Part shown: piece after piece, positions 1-8,778 of the stretch | How positions within the stretch are numbered: the stretch's first letter is position 1 | Layout of the letters: every line of letters begins with the position of its first letter | NCBI GenBank assembly: GCA_050261415.1 | Contig: JBLNDG010000060.1 | Span: 1-22,636, forward strand | Reading direction: 5' to 3' | Length of the DNA: 22,636 bases | Origin: JBLNDG01 sp050261415 | GTDB taxonomy: Bacteria; Bacillota; Clostridia; Lutisporales; Lutisporaceae | The notes under the pieces: generated by a model | Told to the model about the DNA's origin: nothing | Seen by the model: the letters and a program-made list of their open reading frames with translations, nothing else | The model's database searches: none | Program-made: the position numbers and the translations under genes

Positions 1-86
1 TTGCCTTATAAGGCAGTGATTTCAACGTATCTAAAAAAATGGAAAAGATTTGCTTGGAATATCTGGAAGAAGAATTTGCCGCTTAA
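1..86 (+). CDS. 3' tail of an upstream gene (partial, frame uncertain)
   Basis: The first bases look like the end of a gene, because a terminator hairpin follows at once. Two frames are possible. One ends with TAA at 84-86, just before the hairpin, and reads an acidic tail (MEKICLEYLEEEFAA), but it has an in-frame stop at 9-11. The other is open from base 1 and stops at 97-99 inside the hairpin, giving a basic tail rich in Trp and Lys. The acidic tail looks more protein-like. If it is right, there is a frameshift near 12-25 or only a very short reading frame. No function can be assigned. Confidence 0.3.
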
Positions 87-87
87 A

Positions 88-117
88 GTGCGGCGTTAGC
101 CGCTTTTTTTTATTTTT
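88..117 (+). terminator. Rho-independent terminator
   Basis: Stem GCGGC (90-94), loop GTTA, stem GCCGC (99-103), then a T-rich run to about 117. It ends the upstream transcript and separates it from the chemotaxis gene. Confidence 0.75.
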
Positions 118-216
118 TGAAACCCAAAGAGATCGGAGTTTTCAGTTCTAACCTTAAATATGCTGCTTGTGTATAAATGAGAAATTATGAGCATTTATGC
201 CACAATATAGCATAAA

Positions 217-245
217 TTGACAAAAAAAGTCAGTTATATTATAAT
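217..245 (+). promoter_or_regulatory. Consensus housekeeping promoter of the chemotaxis receptor
   Basis: A perfect TTGACA (217-222) and a perfect TATAAT (240-245) are separated by 17 bases. Transcription would start near 252, giving a leader of about 85 bases before the ATG at 338. Motility genes in this group often use SigD promoters; this one looks like SigA. Confidence 0.85.
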
Positions 246-337
246 AAATGTTGAGAATATTGCGAAGTGTTTATATTGTTTTTAAAGCGGAAATTGGTGT
301 ATGTACAAAAAATTAAAGTAGAAGGGGGTTTCTGGTT

Positions 338-2323
338 ATGTTTTTTAGGAGTTTTAAATCAAAATTCATAGTGATGTTTGTATTACTTGCAATTATTCCT
401 ACTATAGTTTTGGGAACCGTGACGTATGTGAAATCGGCGGAAATACTTGAGACGGAAATTAACAAATCTGTTGAACAGACAATCAAACAGATTAACGGTA
501 ATTTCGGAAATTTCTTCGATAAGATTGGTTCTTCAATTAGCATGGCCTCCACCAGCAAAAATGTCGGTGAAGCGAGTTCCAGCCAGGAAGCCGTCGATGG
601 AATGATGGCTGAATTCAAAAAATACATAGAAAATTATCCTGATGTTCAGTATATATACCTAGGGCTTGAGGATGGAAGGATGCTTGTCTATCCGGATTTG
701 GACCTTCCCAGTGGGTATGATCCCAGGCAACGACCTTGGTATCAGGCGGCTAAAGGAAATACTGGCGAACTATATTGGACAGAGCCTTATGTAGATGCAT
801 TTACAGGCGAGTATGTAATAAGTGCTTCCAAGCAGGTTAAAGGTCCGGACGGAAGCATTGTAGGTGTTATTGGAGCTGATATAAACTTGCAGAAGCTTAC
901 CGGATTGCTGTCCGGTGTAAAAATTGGTGAAAACGGATACTCCTTCAGTATAGACAGCAAAGGTGTGTTTGTAACTCACCCCGACAAGGAGAGTATAGGG
1001 AAAAATATTGGAGATTTTGCCTGGGGGAAGGAGATAATTGAGAAGCCGGAAGGCAAACTGACTGCTGCTATAGACAACACGGACAAGCATCTTATATTCC
1101 TGACAAATAAGAATACAGGCTGGAAAATAGCAGGGGTTATTGCAAAGAGTGAACTGACAGGTAAACTTGAAGTAATAAGGTATACAGTAGGCTTGATATG
1201 TATTATGGGTGTATTGGTTGCTTTACTGGGTTCACTGTTGTTCTCGGGCAGCATATCAAAACAAATCAAAGGAATACTTGCAGCGATGGACAAGCTGGGC
1301 AGCGGAGACCTTACAGTAAGTATAAAAGCTAAGTCAAAGGATGAAATAGGACATATAGCGAACAGCTTCAATAAAATGGCCGGCAATATGAGGCAGCTGG
1401 TGGGAGGAATACAGGAAGCAGCTCAGAAATCCAAGAGTATATCGGATAAAGTAGCTGCATCTGCAGGTGCAATAAGTATCGCGAGCGGAGAAATTGCAGG
1501 TGCCATTCAGGAAATAGCATCAGGGACTGCAGGCCAGGCGAAGGAGGCGGAGGGCAGCGTAGAAATAACAAACATACTCGCGCGCAAAGTGGCTGACATG
1601 GTTGAAAAATTGCAGATAACCGTTGTAAGTACTGAAAAGATGAGAGAAAGAAATGAATTGGGCACCAAGTCTATTCACGAATTGCGTGATAGATTCAGGA
1701 AGAATACCGAAGCATCCATGAATGTGTCCAGAGGAGTGCAGGAGGTATCAGAAAAGTCCAATTCAATAAGCAAGATAATTGAGACAATAAACGCTATAGC
1801 AGATCAGACAAACTTACTGGCATTAAATGCGGCAATAGAAGCAGCAAGGGCGGGTGAGGCCGGCAAAGGCTTTGCGGTAGTAGCAGATGAAGTCAGGAAG
1901 CTTGCAGAAGAATCTTCTAATGCGACAGATGAAATAAAGGGCATAGTAGAAGAGATTGTCAAGCTGATAGATAAGACCTACAGGGATATGGAATATACAG
2001 GTACACTTGTCAACGAAGCTAATGCAGGGCTGGAAGAGACCAATAAGAGCTTCAATGAGATAGAAGAGTCTGTTGAGGATGTAACAAAACAAATGGAGCT
2101 TCTAAGAACAGATATAGAAGAGATAAACGTTGCAAAGGACAAGGTACTAACCTCTATAGAAAGTATAACTGCGATTACCCAGCAGACCTCCGCATCTACC
2201 GAGGAAGTAAGCGCTTCCACCGAAGAGCAGGCAGCTTCCATAGAGGATACTGTAAAATCCATGGAAGAGTTGGGTTCGATAATTTCACGTTTGTCAGATT
2301 CAATCAGCGCTTTTAAAATCTAG
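338..2323 (+). CDS. Methyl-accepting chemotaxis protein with dCache amino-acid-type sensor
   Basis: Transmembrane chemoreceptor of 661 aa that would signal to CheA/CheW. The start is supported by an AGAAGGGGG ribosome binding site at about 319-327. Order: TM1 about 10-30, extracellular dCache sensor about 35-275, TM2 about 282-303, HAMP about 304-356, then a cytoplasmic methyl-accepting coiled coil with the conserved tip (DQTNLLALNAAIEAARAGE) and the GFAVVADEVRKLAEES stretch. The sensor holds Y127, R132, W134, Y135 and D181, in the spacing of the known amino-acid-binding dCache_1 motif, so an amino acid ligand is predicted (inference). It is a monocistronic gene with its own promoter and terminator. 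Receptor class is very secure; the ligand is not proven. Confidence 0.97.
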   Translation: MFFRSFKSKFIVMFVLLAIIPTIVLGTVTYVKSAEILETEINKSVEQTIKQINGNFGNFFDKIGSSISMASTSKNVGEASSSQEAVDGMMAEFKKYIENYPDVQYIYLGLEDGRMLVYPDLDLPSGYDPRQRPWYQAAKGNTGELYWTEPYVDAFTGEYVISASKQVKGPDGSIVGVIGADINLQKLTGLLSGVKIGENGYSFSIDSKGVFVTHPDKESIGKNIGDFAWGKEIIEKPEGKLTAAIDNTDKHLIFLTNKNTGWKIAGVIAKSELTGKLEVIRYTVGLICIMGVLVALLGSLLFSGSISKQIKGILAAMDKLGSGDLTVSIKAKSKDEIGHIANSFNKMAGNMRQLVGGIQEAAQKSKSISDKVAASAGAISIASGEIAGAIQEIASGTAGQAKEAEGSVEITNILARKVADMVEKLQITVVSTEKMRERNELGTKSIHELRDRFRKNTEASMNVSRGVQEVSEKSNSISKIIETINAIADQTNLLALNAAIEAARAGEAGKGFAVVADEVRKLAEESSNATDEIKGIVEEIVKLIDKTYRDMEYTGTLVNEANAGLEETNKSFNEIEESVEDVTKQMELLRTDIEEINVAKDKVLTSIESITAITQQTSASTEEVSASTEEQAASIEDTVKSMEELGSIISRLSDSISAFKI

Positions 2324-2339
2324 TTTCAGACTGAATTTT

Positions 2340-2374
2340 AAAACCCGTAAGGCAAATTAAGCTCTACGGGTTTT
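2340..2374. terminator. Bidirectional terminator
   Basis: AAAACCCGTA (2340-2349) pairs with TACGGGTTTT (2365-2374), a 10-bp stem with a 15-base loop. T runs flank it on both strands, so it can serve the chemotaxis gene and the convergent YjfB-like gene that ends at 2376. Confidence 0.85.
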
Positions 2375-2375
2375 G

Positions 2376-2570
2376 TTATACGCTAATATCTATATTGCTC
2401 CCTATATGGGGCGTAACTGATAGTTCCATCATTTTTGCACTTGTCTCTTGCATACCGCTTATAAGTGCAGCAACAGTCGATGCGTCCTGTTTCATTGCTT
2501 TTTGTAAATTCAAAATTCCTATAGCCTGTCTTACACTGTTGAGGTCCGCCATATTCATAGATACATCCAT
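2376..2570 (-). CDS. YjfB-like putative motility protein
   Basis: Small protein of 64 aa resembling the YjfB family, short proteins of Bacillota annotated as putative motility proteins, role unknown. Visible features are a Met-rich amphipathic start (MDVSMNMADLNSVRQAIGI), a middle with QKAMKQDASTVAALISGM, and a C-terminal tail with PHIGSNIDISV; YjfB proteins often have a similar P-x-G-x-x-I-D-x-x end. No signal peptide or membrane segment. The ATG at 2568-2570 is supported by an AAAGGGGG site about 7 bases upstream and by a promoter at 2591-2619. It sits back to back in 3' ends with the chemoreceptor gene, which fits a motility link (inference). Confidence 0.8.
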   Translation of the reverse strand: MDVSMNMADLNSVRQAIGILNLQKAMKQDASTVAALISGMQETSAKMMELSVTPHIGSNIDISV

Positions 2571-2590
2571 AAATATACCCCCTTTTACAT

Positions 2591-2619
2591 ATTATAGCAT
2601 TTCTTTTTGTAAATGTACA
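2591..2619 (-). promoter_or_regulatory. Promoter of the YjfB-like gene
   Basis: On the minus strand, TGTACA (2614-2619) is followed after 17 bases by a perfect TATAAT (2591-2596). The -35 box matches the consensus at four of six bases. Transcription would start about 15 bases before the start codon. Confidence 0.6.
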
Positions 2620-2687
2620 CTTTGAAACATAATTTATTATTTAGGTATTGATTAGAGCTAAAGTTGGAACTGTAATAGAGGGATATA

Positions 2688-3330
2688 TTGATAAAGGGTG
2701 AAAGCGTGAACGGACAAAGACGGATTGAATTAATAATTAAGATTTTACTATGGGTAATAGTAGTTGCTGTATCCTTGATTCAGCGCTCAGATAGCTTTGA
2801 AGCTCTTCCGCAGTATATGAAAATATTCATATTCCTTTTTGATATAGCACTAAGCATAATGCTGATATGGTTCATGCCGTCTTCAAAAGCGGATAGAACC
2901 CTGAAAAGGGGCCTGAAGTACCTGGATAAGGACAGTGATAAAGCAGTGCGGTATTTGAATGCCTATCTTGACTCAGAAATGCTTACTGATCTTGAAATTG
3001 TGGCAGGCTTAAGAATTTTAGGGATTGCAAATCATAAAAGAGGAGACAATGAAAAGGCGATTCAGTATCTTGAAGCAGCTTTGGAAGAACAGGAAAAGGA
3101 CAATGATACGAAGGTAGAATTACTGGGTGCAATAGGTATCGTATATTCTGAGTCAGGGGAGTACAAAAAGGCTGTAGAATACTTTGATTTTCCCTGTCCA
3201 AGGCATATATCCAAAGAAATGCACTGGTTCAGGTCATGGAAACATATATAAAGGCAGATCAAAAGGAAAAGGCAATAACAGTTTAACGACAGGCTTATTT
3301 GCAAAAATGATTAAAAGATTTAAGATGTAA
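2688..3330 (+). pseudogene. Membrane-anchored TPR protein, frameshifted
   Basis: The intact frame runs 2688-3251 (187 aa). It has two membrane helices (about 11-30 and 43-63) and then TPR-like helices with the classic pattern of GIANHKRGDNEKAIQYLEAAL and GIVYSESGEYKKAVEYF. Start is TTG 2688 or GTG 2706; the second has an AAAGGGTGA site six bases upstream. After VEYFDF the frame turns into a non-TPR tail (PCPRHISKEMHWFRSWKHI). One extra T in the TTTT run at 3187-3191 would instead continue with helical sequence (SLSKAYIQRNALVQVMETY...) to TAA at 3284-3286. A further shift would reach TAA at 3328-3330 with a basic tail ending AKMIKRFKM. So the gene is probably frameshifted once or twice, or the sequence has errors there. 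TPR proteins mediate protein contacts; the partner is unknown. Confidence 0.65.
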
Positions 3331-6300
3331 AGCTTATAAAAGCAAAACCAGCATCAACTATTGATGCTGGTTTTGTTTTGACTGTAATTTGGTTGCTTGT
3401 ATATATTTGGTTGCCGGATACATCAAATCCGCATACCGTATAAGTATATTCACTGCCTGGCTGCAAATCCTTGTCGTAGAAGGTATCTGCAGAAGTACTT
3501 GCTATTTCTTTGCCATCACGGTATACAGCATATCGTGCTATATCAGGATCAACTACCGCACCTCCCCAATCAAGCCTTACTTTTGTATAGGAAACCTCTA
3601 CAGTTTTTAAGCTGCGGAGGGCTGACTCGTCTATTAAGGAGTTACCATCCGGATTTATTATAAATTCTATTTTGCTGGATATTCCTTTTACCGTATTGAA
3701 CTTAAATGTATCTGCTATATTTAACGTGATTGCTGCATTTCCGCTTTCACCTTTTATTTTCAGCATGTTCCCGGTCAGCTCGGCATAATCCGGATTGCTC
3801 GATATAATGGAATACTGGGTTTTATCAAGATACATGCTTGTGTTATCATTAAATACGGCTTTTACCTTTACGGGTGCCTCTTTTTTACTTTCTAGAGCTC
3901 TAAACGGTATTTCAACCTGGAATTCCTTAACCTCATGGTCTGTCATAAATCTTTGACTTGAAACGTATTCATCGAGTATGTTTATGGCACGATTCAAATC
4001 TGAGTTTATTCTTTTTGCAACTTCTTGATTCAAATCCGCATCACAGTTTACAGTGTTTAATATATTTTCAATATTGCATTTGAGTATATGCGCTGTTTCA
4101 GTTTTAGCACTTATGATCAGCTTTTTATATTTCTTTGACTGCACATCATTCATGCCGCCGTTCTTCACATATATATCATCAATTTTCCTGATAATATCTT
4201 CAAGCACTTTATTTATTGACTGAAGAGGGGCTTTATCAGTAACCGATGAAGGTGTACTAAATGCACCTAGCTTCAGTACGTTGTCATAGCCTCCGTTGAA
4301 CAGTGATTCAAATTCGAAAATTCCAATACCGTTCGTATTTGATTCTCTTATAGCATTAATCTGCCTTAAAAGCACTTTTGCATCGACATTTGTATATGTA
4401 GCGATTCCGGAAAAGACCTGGGAATGGCCCCTTGCAAAAGCCCAAGTTTTCATAACATCAGCAATTACCGGCTCTTCATTAAGATAATAGGACATTGGTA
4501 TCACGTTGTTGATATAATCCCGGCTTGTCCATGCTCTCGGATCTTGGTACGTGTCTACAATTGTTTTATCATAATCCGGCCATACGTCCGCCGATATCCT
4601 TAAACCTGGTTTAATAGACTTCACTTCTGAAAAGGTTCTATAGGCAAAGGAGCTTATTAAATGAGCCCTGAATTCACACCACTTCTGCCACAACACATCA
4701 CCAGGCTTTAGAGTTGCAGGATCGGTGCCGGTGTAGCTTTTAAAAAGCTGTCTGGTATATGCGTCATAACCAAAGTCATTTGAATAATCGCCGGAACTGG
4801 GATAACGCATATAGTCAAACTGAATTCCGTCAAGATTATATTTCCTTGCAAGCTCTTTATACAGCCCGGATAAAAAATCGCGTACTTCCGGTAGTGCCGG
4901 ATTCATAAAGTAATACTTTGTTATGCCGTTTTCAAGGAAGTACTTATCTCCTTTTCTGCTGACTACCATCCACTCAGGCTTATTTTCTGCCATAGGAGGA
5001 CCTGCCAGAAAATCCTCAACCCATGCATGTATTTCGATACCTCTTGCATGGGCTTCCTTTAAATATGCCCCAAGAATATCAATACCGCCATACATTGGGT
5101 TCTGCTGCATTATTTCATTGCCTGTAGGGTATATGGCATAACCGTTCCAGTAAGCTTCCAGATATACCGTATTGATATTCAGGGCTTTTAGCATATCCAG
5201 ACGCTTTACTATTTCGTCAATGCTTGTCTCTCTGGGGCGCAGCCATACCGCCCGGTTTTCCGTCTTAACAGATTCAAAGGTCATGAAATATGCACTGTCA
5301 GCGTCCTTTTGTATATCCTCGGCATAGGCTGCCAAGTCCTTATATTCACCTTGCTTAACCCGGCCTTGTACATCTTTTAGTTTTGACACTGCCGTATCTA
5401 TTACACCCTGAATCTTGTCATACGGGATGTCCATGTATCTTTTTTTTGCTGAATTTAGATTGTCCTGTGCTGACTTTATGCTATACTGTGCCATGCTTAT
5501 GTACGAATCAGGAGTAAAAATTATAGTTGCTTCTTTTGTCCCTTTATCAAAAAACACTGATGAACCAAGTCGTGCATACTTCTGCAGCCATTTTATCTTA
5601 TCACCGTGTCCTGAGAGGATATATCCGCCTTGAGAAATTTCCGAGTCGTTCCCCCCTGTGCTGATAATTTTACCGTCACTGCCGACTGATACTTCATAAC
5701 CGTATGGATTAGTTCCGGTCCGGTTGTTGTAGCTGCTGTCGTAGACAATCAGCTGATTGGGGCCTCTATAGCCATCGTAGGGCTTGCCTTTTTCTGCATC
5801 CCATGCTGAAGGGTTGTCCTCCAATGTTTTGGGGTTGTATGCATCATATTTTATTTTGCTTGCATTGTACAGCTTGTTATTATCAATAGTTATTGCAACT
5901 GCATCGCTAAGCTTTGCCATCTCATGAAGCTGCTTATAATACGGACTTCCTGAATGTATGGATATTACCATTCCATCCTTCGGTATCGGGGAATCATTAT
6001 TGCTACGTGTTCCATTGACGCTTGACATGTCAACAATCCTGGTAATCACGTTATCTACAATTGTTACTTCTATTCCCCAGGAATTGGTTTTTGTTGAGGC
6101 GCCGTAGGACGGGTTGTATAATACAACCTGGTTGGCGCTCCTTTCCGTATTGACCTGGTCTATTGGTACCAGCGTGCCATCCAGCTTAAAGAACATATCA
6201 GGAAGAATCGGTATTTCCAGGTTTGAAAGAGCCACTTCCCTGCCTGCATAAAAATTTTTCTCAAAATCCGCAGTATTTCCAGTATAAGAGATAACATATC

Positions 6301-6610
6301 CGTTTGACGGGATATATGTGCCTTTGATTCCGTTTGTATTCTTATATGTAATGATGTTGTTAACGGCAACATATTCAAGGGTGCCCTCTGTAAAGGGCTT
6401 TGTGTATTCCCCGTAGTTTCCGGTATAGATTGCAATTTTGCCTGCTTCCCGCTCTTTATCTACCAGGTCGATTGGGCATATAGAACCGTTTTCAAAAACA
6501 ATCGAAGGGGTACCGGTTATAGAATATGCGGCTGCGTCATTTGCATTAACTTGAAGAAAAAGGATTGTAAATATGCAGAGAAATTGCATTATGTATTTAA
6601 TATATTTCAC
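3320..6610 (-). CDS. Secreted GHL10-family glycosyl hydrolase-like protein with three N-terminal repeats and an FN3 domain
   Basis: Secreted protein of 1096 aa from a GTG start at 6610, chosen for its AGGAGT site seven bases upstream and the promoter at 6651-6679; the same frame is open 38 codons further but lacks these signals. Order: signal peptide about 1-25; three related repeats of about 100 aa (about 33-128, 136-236, 254-352) sharing PID-V---R, a YG turn and a GYVIS-type strand; a helical linker (about 370-440); a GHL10/YngK-type TIM-barrel-like domain (about 450-785) with RAVWLRPRET, YLEAYWNGYAIYP, HAWVEDFL and DGIQFDYMRYP; a helical part; a beta domain; an FN3 domain (about 997-1079). 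Family members are predicted to act on cell-wall or plant polysaccharides; the substrate is unknown. Acidic residues in WVEDF and QFDYMR are candidate catalytic ones (inference). Confidence 0.9.
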   Translation of the reverse strand: MKYIKYIMQFLCIFTILFLQVNANDAAAYSITGTPSIVFENGSICPIDLVDKEREAGKIAIYTGNYGEYTKPFTEGTLEYVAVNNIITYKNTNGIKGTYIPSNGYVISYTGNTADFEKNFYAGREVALSNLEIPILPDMFFKLDGTLVPIDQVNTERSANQVVLYNPSYGASTKTNSWGIEVTIVDNVITRIVDMSSVNGTRSNNDSPIPKDGMVISIHSGSPYYKQLHEMAKLSDAVAITIDNNKLYNASKIKYDAYNPKTLEDNPSAWDAEKGKPYDGYRGPNQLIVYDSSYNNRTGTNPYGYEVSVGSDGKIISTGGNDSEISQGGYILSGHGDKIKWLQKYARLGSSVFFDKGTKEATIIFTPDSYISMAQYSIKSAQDNLNSAKKRYMDIPYDKIQGVIDTAVSKLKDVQGRVKQGEYKDLAAYAEDIQKDADSAYFMTFESVKTENRAVWLRPRETSIDEIVKRLDMLKALNINTVYLEAYWNGYAIYPTGNEIMQQNPMYGGIDILGAYLKEAHARGIEIHAWVEDFLAGPPMAENKPEWMVVSRKGDKYFLENGITKYYFMNPALPEVRDFLSGLYKELARKYNLDGIQFDYMRYPSSGDYSNDFGYDAYTRQLFKSYTGTDPATLKPGDVLWQKWCEFRAHLISSFAYRTFSEVKSIKPGLRISADVWPDYDKTIVDTYQDPRAWTSRDYINNVIPMSYYLNEEPVIADVMKTWAFARGHSQVFSGIATYTNVDAKVLLRQINAIRESNTNGIGIFEFESLFNGGYDNVLKLGAFSTPSSVTDKAPLQSINKVLEDIIRKIDDIYVKNGGMNDVQSKKYKKLIISAKTETAHILKCNIENILNTVNCDADLNQEVAKRINSDLNRAINILDEYVSSQRFMTDHEVKEFQVEIPFRALESKKEAPVKVKAVFNDNTSMYLDKTQYSIISSNPDYAELTGNMLKIKGESGNAAITLNIADTFKFNTVKGISSKIEFIINPDGNSLIDESALRSLKTVEVSYTKVRLDWGGAVVDPDIARYAVYRDGKEIASTSADTFYDKDLQPGSEYTYTVCGFDVSGNQIYTSNQITVKTKPASIVDAGFAFISFTS
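3344..3378. terminator. Strong bidirectional terminator between convergent genes
   Basis: A perfect 14-bp stem, AAAACCAGCATCAA (3344-3357) with TTGATGCTGGTTTT (3361-3374), and a 3-base loop. T runs occur on both strands. It lies inside the last codons of the minus-strand glycosyl hydrolase gene, which stops at 3320. Confidence 0.85.
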
Positions 6611-6650
6611 TTTATTGACTCCTGTATAATTAATAAAAATTACCACACCG

Positions 6651-6679
6651 ATTATAACACAGGTTTCATGGGGCTGCAA
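6651..6679 (-). promoter_or_regulatory. Promoter of the glycosyl hydrolase-like gene
   Basis: On the minus strand, TTGCAG (6674-6679) and a perfect TATAAT (6651-6656) are 17 bases apart. Transcription would start near 6644, 34 bases before the GTG start at 6610. This supports the shorter start. Confidence 0.7.
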
Positions 6680-6783
6680 GGCAGTAGAAAAGTACGGCAG
6701 CCGGTTATATGCATAATTAAGCACCTGATGTTAAAAATACTAGATATTGGCCTTTTTATAAAGATAGGGAAGTGGAACTGGCA

Positions 6784-8600
6784 ATGTTGAAATTGGCAAA
6801 GTATTTAAAACCCTTTATTCTCTTAATACTTCTGATTGTAGGATTATTGTTTGTGCAGGCATTATGCGACCTGGCACTGCCGGATTATATCTCCTATATC
6901 GTTAATGTTGGAATCCAGCAAGGTGGAATAAAAAATGCAGTACCTGAGGTCATACGAAAAAACGAACTTGAAAAGCTTAAGCTTTTTATGGATGATGACA
7001 GCAGAAGGCTGGTTGATGAGAATTATGTGCCTGAACAGCAGGAAGTTTACAAACTGAATACAAAGGACAAGACCGTACTAGATAAGCTGAATACGGTATT
7101 CGGCAAGCCAATGCTGATTGTAAGCGGAATTGAAAAGGAGGGACTGACAAATCTGCCTGAGTCACAGCTTAATGCCATGATGGAAAAAGCAGCCGAAAAG
7201 CTTAACAATATGCCGGAAAGCATGATCACCCAGGCTGCAGTTGCTTACATACATAAGGAGTATGGGACAATCGGGGTTGATACCGATAAGCTCCAAACAG
7301 ATTATATTATAACCACACAGGCATCAATATGCTGCTGATTGCTTTGCTGAGCGCAGCTGCAACGGTTGTTGTAAGCCTTCTGGCTGCCAAGGTAGCAGCC
7401 GGGCTCAGCAGGGACCTCCGGGGCGGCATATTCAAAAAGGTTGTAAGCTTTTCTATTTCGGAATTTGATAAATTCTCCACTGCTTCACTGATTACAAGGA
7501 GCACCAATGATATTCAGCAAATACAAATGCTCACTGTGATGCTTTTGCGGATTGTGTTCTACGCACCCATTCTCGGTATAGGCGGCATGATCAAGGTGCT
7601 CAATACCGATACTTCAATGGGCTGGATAATAGCTGTTGCAGTAGTGTCAATACTCGCACTGGTAATAGTGCTGTTCGGTGTTGCCATACCCAAATTTAAA
7701 TATGTAAGGAATTTTACTCAACCCATTTCACAGGTGGCACAAGTGTCAAACGTACTCCAATCAACAGCAGCTGCAGCTGAAAGAGTTTTTGAATTCCTCG
7801 GAGAAAGGGAGGAAGTACCGGATACTGCAGATCCGGTCCGGTTTGAAAATGTCAGGGGAGAGGTAGAATTCCGCCATGTGCATTTTGGCTATAACCGTGA
7901 AAAGATTATAATAAATGATTTTTCTGCCAATATCAGACCGGGCCAGAGGGTAGCCATCGTAGGGCCTACAGGGGCCGGGAAGACTACTATAGTGAAGCTG
8001 CTGATGAGATTCTATGATATAAACAGCGGTGCCATACTGGTTGACGGGGAGGATATAAGAAACTTCAAACGTGGGGATCTGCGGAGCATGTTAGGTATGG
8101 TGCTCCAGGATACCTGGCTTTTCAACGGTACTACCATGGAAAACATCCGCTACGGCAGACTCGATGCCGATGAAGAAGAGGTTGTCAAAGCAGCTAAGCT
8201 TGCCCGTACACATCACTTTGTCAGAACCTTGCCTAGCGGCTATAAAATGGAGCTTAATAAAGAAGCAAGCAATATATCCCAGGGGCAGAAGCAGCTGCTG
8301 ACTATAGCCCGGGCAATACTGGCCGACCCCAGAATATTGATACTGGATGAGGCAACCAGTTCGGTAGATACCCGTACTGAAGTACTGATACAAAAAGCTA
8401 TGGAAAACCTGATGCAAGGACGGACCAGCTTTATTATAGCACATAGGCTGTCGACAATAAGAGATGCGGATATGATTCTTGTGATGAAGGACGGGGATAT
8501 CATAGAGCAGGGAAATCATAAGGAGTTGTTGGCAGCAAGGGGCTTCTATGCATCGCTTTACTACAGTCAGTTTGAAGTGCAAACTGATTCTACGGCATAA
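6784..8600 (+). pseudogene. Fused and frameshifted ABC exporter (TM287-like N-terminal half joined to TM288-like C-terminal half)
   Basis: Two overlapping frames form one ABC exporter remnant. The first (ATG 6784; GTG 6772 is possible) gives TM1 and a large outer loop, and ends at 7338. The second resumes at GGC 7320: removing one CA from the CACACA tract at 7314-7319 restores a continuous 604-aa protein (…DYIITTGINMLLIALL…). The N-terminal half (SFSISEFDKFSTASLITRSTND, MLLRIVFYAPIL) resembles the TM287-type subunit of heterodimeric exporters. From YVRNFTQPI onward it resembles the partner, TM288 type: Walker A GPTGAGKTT, Q-loop VLQDTWLF, signature ISQGQ, Walker B ILILDEATSSVD, H-loop IIAHRLST. 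The join at AIPKF/KYVRNF (about 7690-7705) skips roughly TM4-5, so the product cannot fold as a normal half-transporter. An in-frame deletion between two adjacent subunit genes explains this best. Likely non-functional. Confidence 0.85.
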
Positions 8601-8624
8601 GCTTTTTTATGGCGTATAGGAGCA

Positions 8625-8650
8625 TCTTTACTGAAAAGCAACAGTAAAGA
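8625..8650. repeat. Perfect inverted repeat after the ABC exporter gene
   Basis: TCTTTACTG (8625-8633) and CAGTAAAGA (8642-8650) form a 9-bp stem with an 8-base loop. There is no T run, so it is a weak terminator candidate at best. The half-site TTTACT also occurs in the palindrome at 9130-9143. Confidence 0.5.
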
Positions 8651-8660
8651 AGACAGATAT

Positions 8661-8684
8661 AAAAACCCCAATGTAAACATTGGT
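8661..8684 (-). terminator. Terminator of the first 16-residue-repeat gene
   Basis: On the minus strand, CCAATGT and ACATTGG (8668-8683) form a stem, followed by GGTTTTTAT. It lies about 95 bases after the stop of the gene at 8779-9102. Confidence 0.65.
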
Positions 8685-8778
8685 GAGATACTTTAGGAGT
8701 TTGGCTGTATTGGAGTAATATAATAGAAGGGGAATTTCTTTTGTATATTGTATAGCTCATTGTATGACAGGCAACTGT

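Noticed and set aside
3389..3663. Two overlapping plus-strand open frames opposite the FN3 domain
   Set aside because: They are antisense shadows of the glycosyl hydrolase gene with Cys/Tyr-rich nonsense products.
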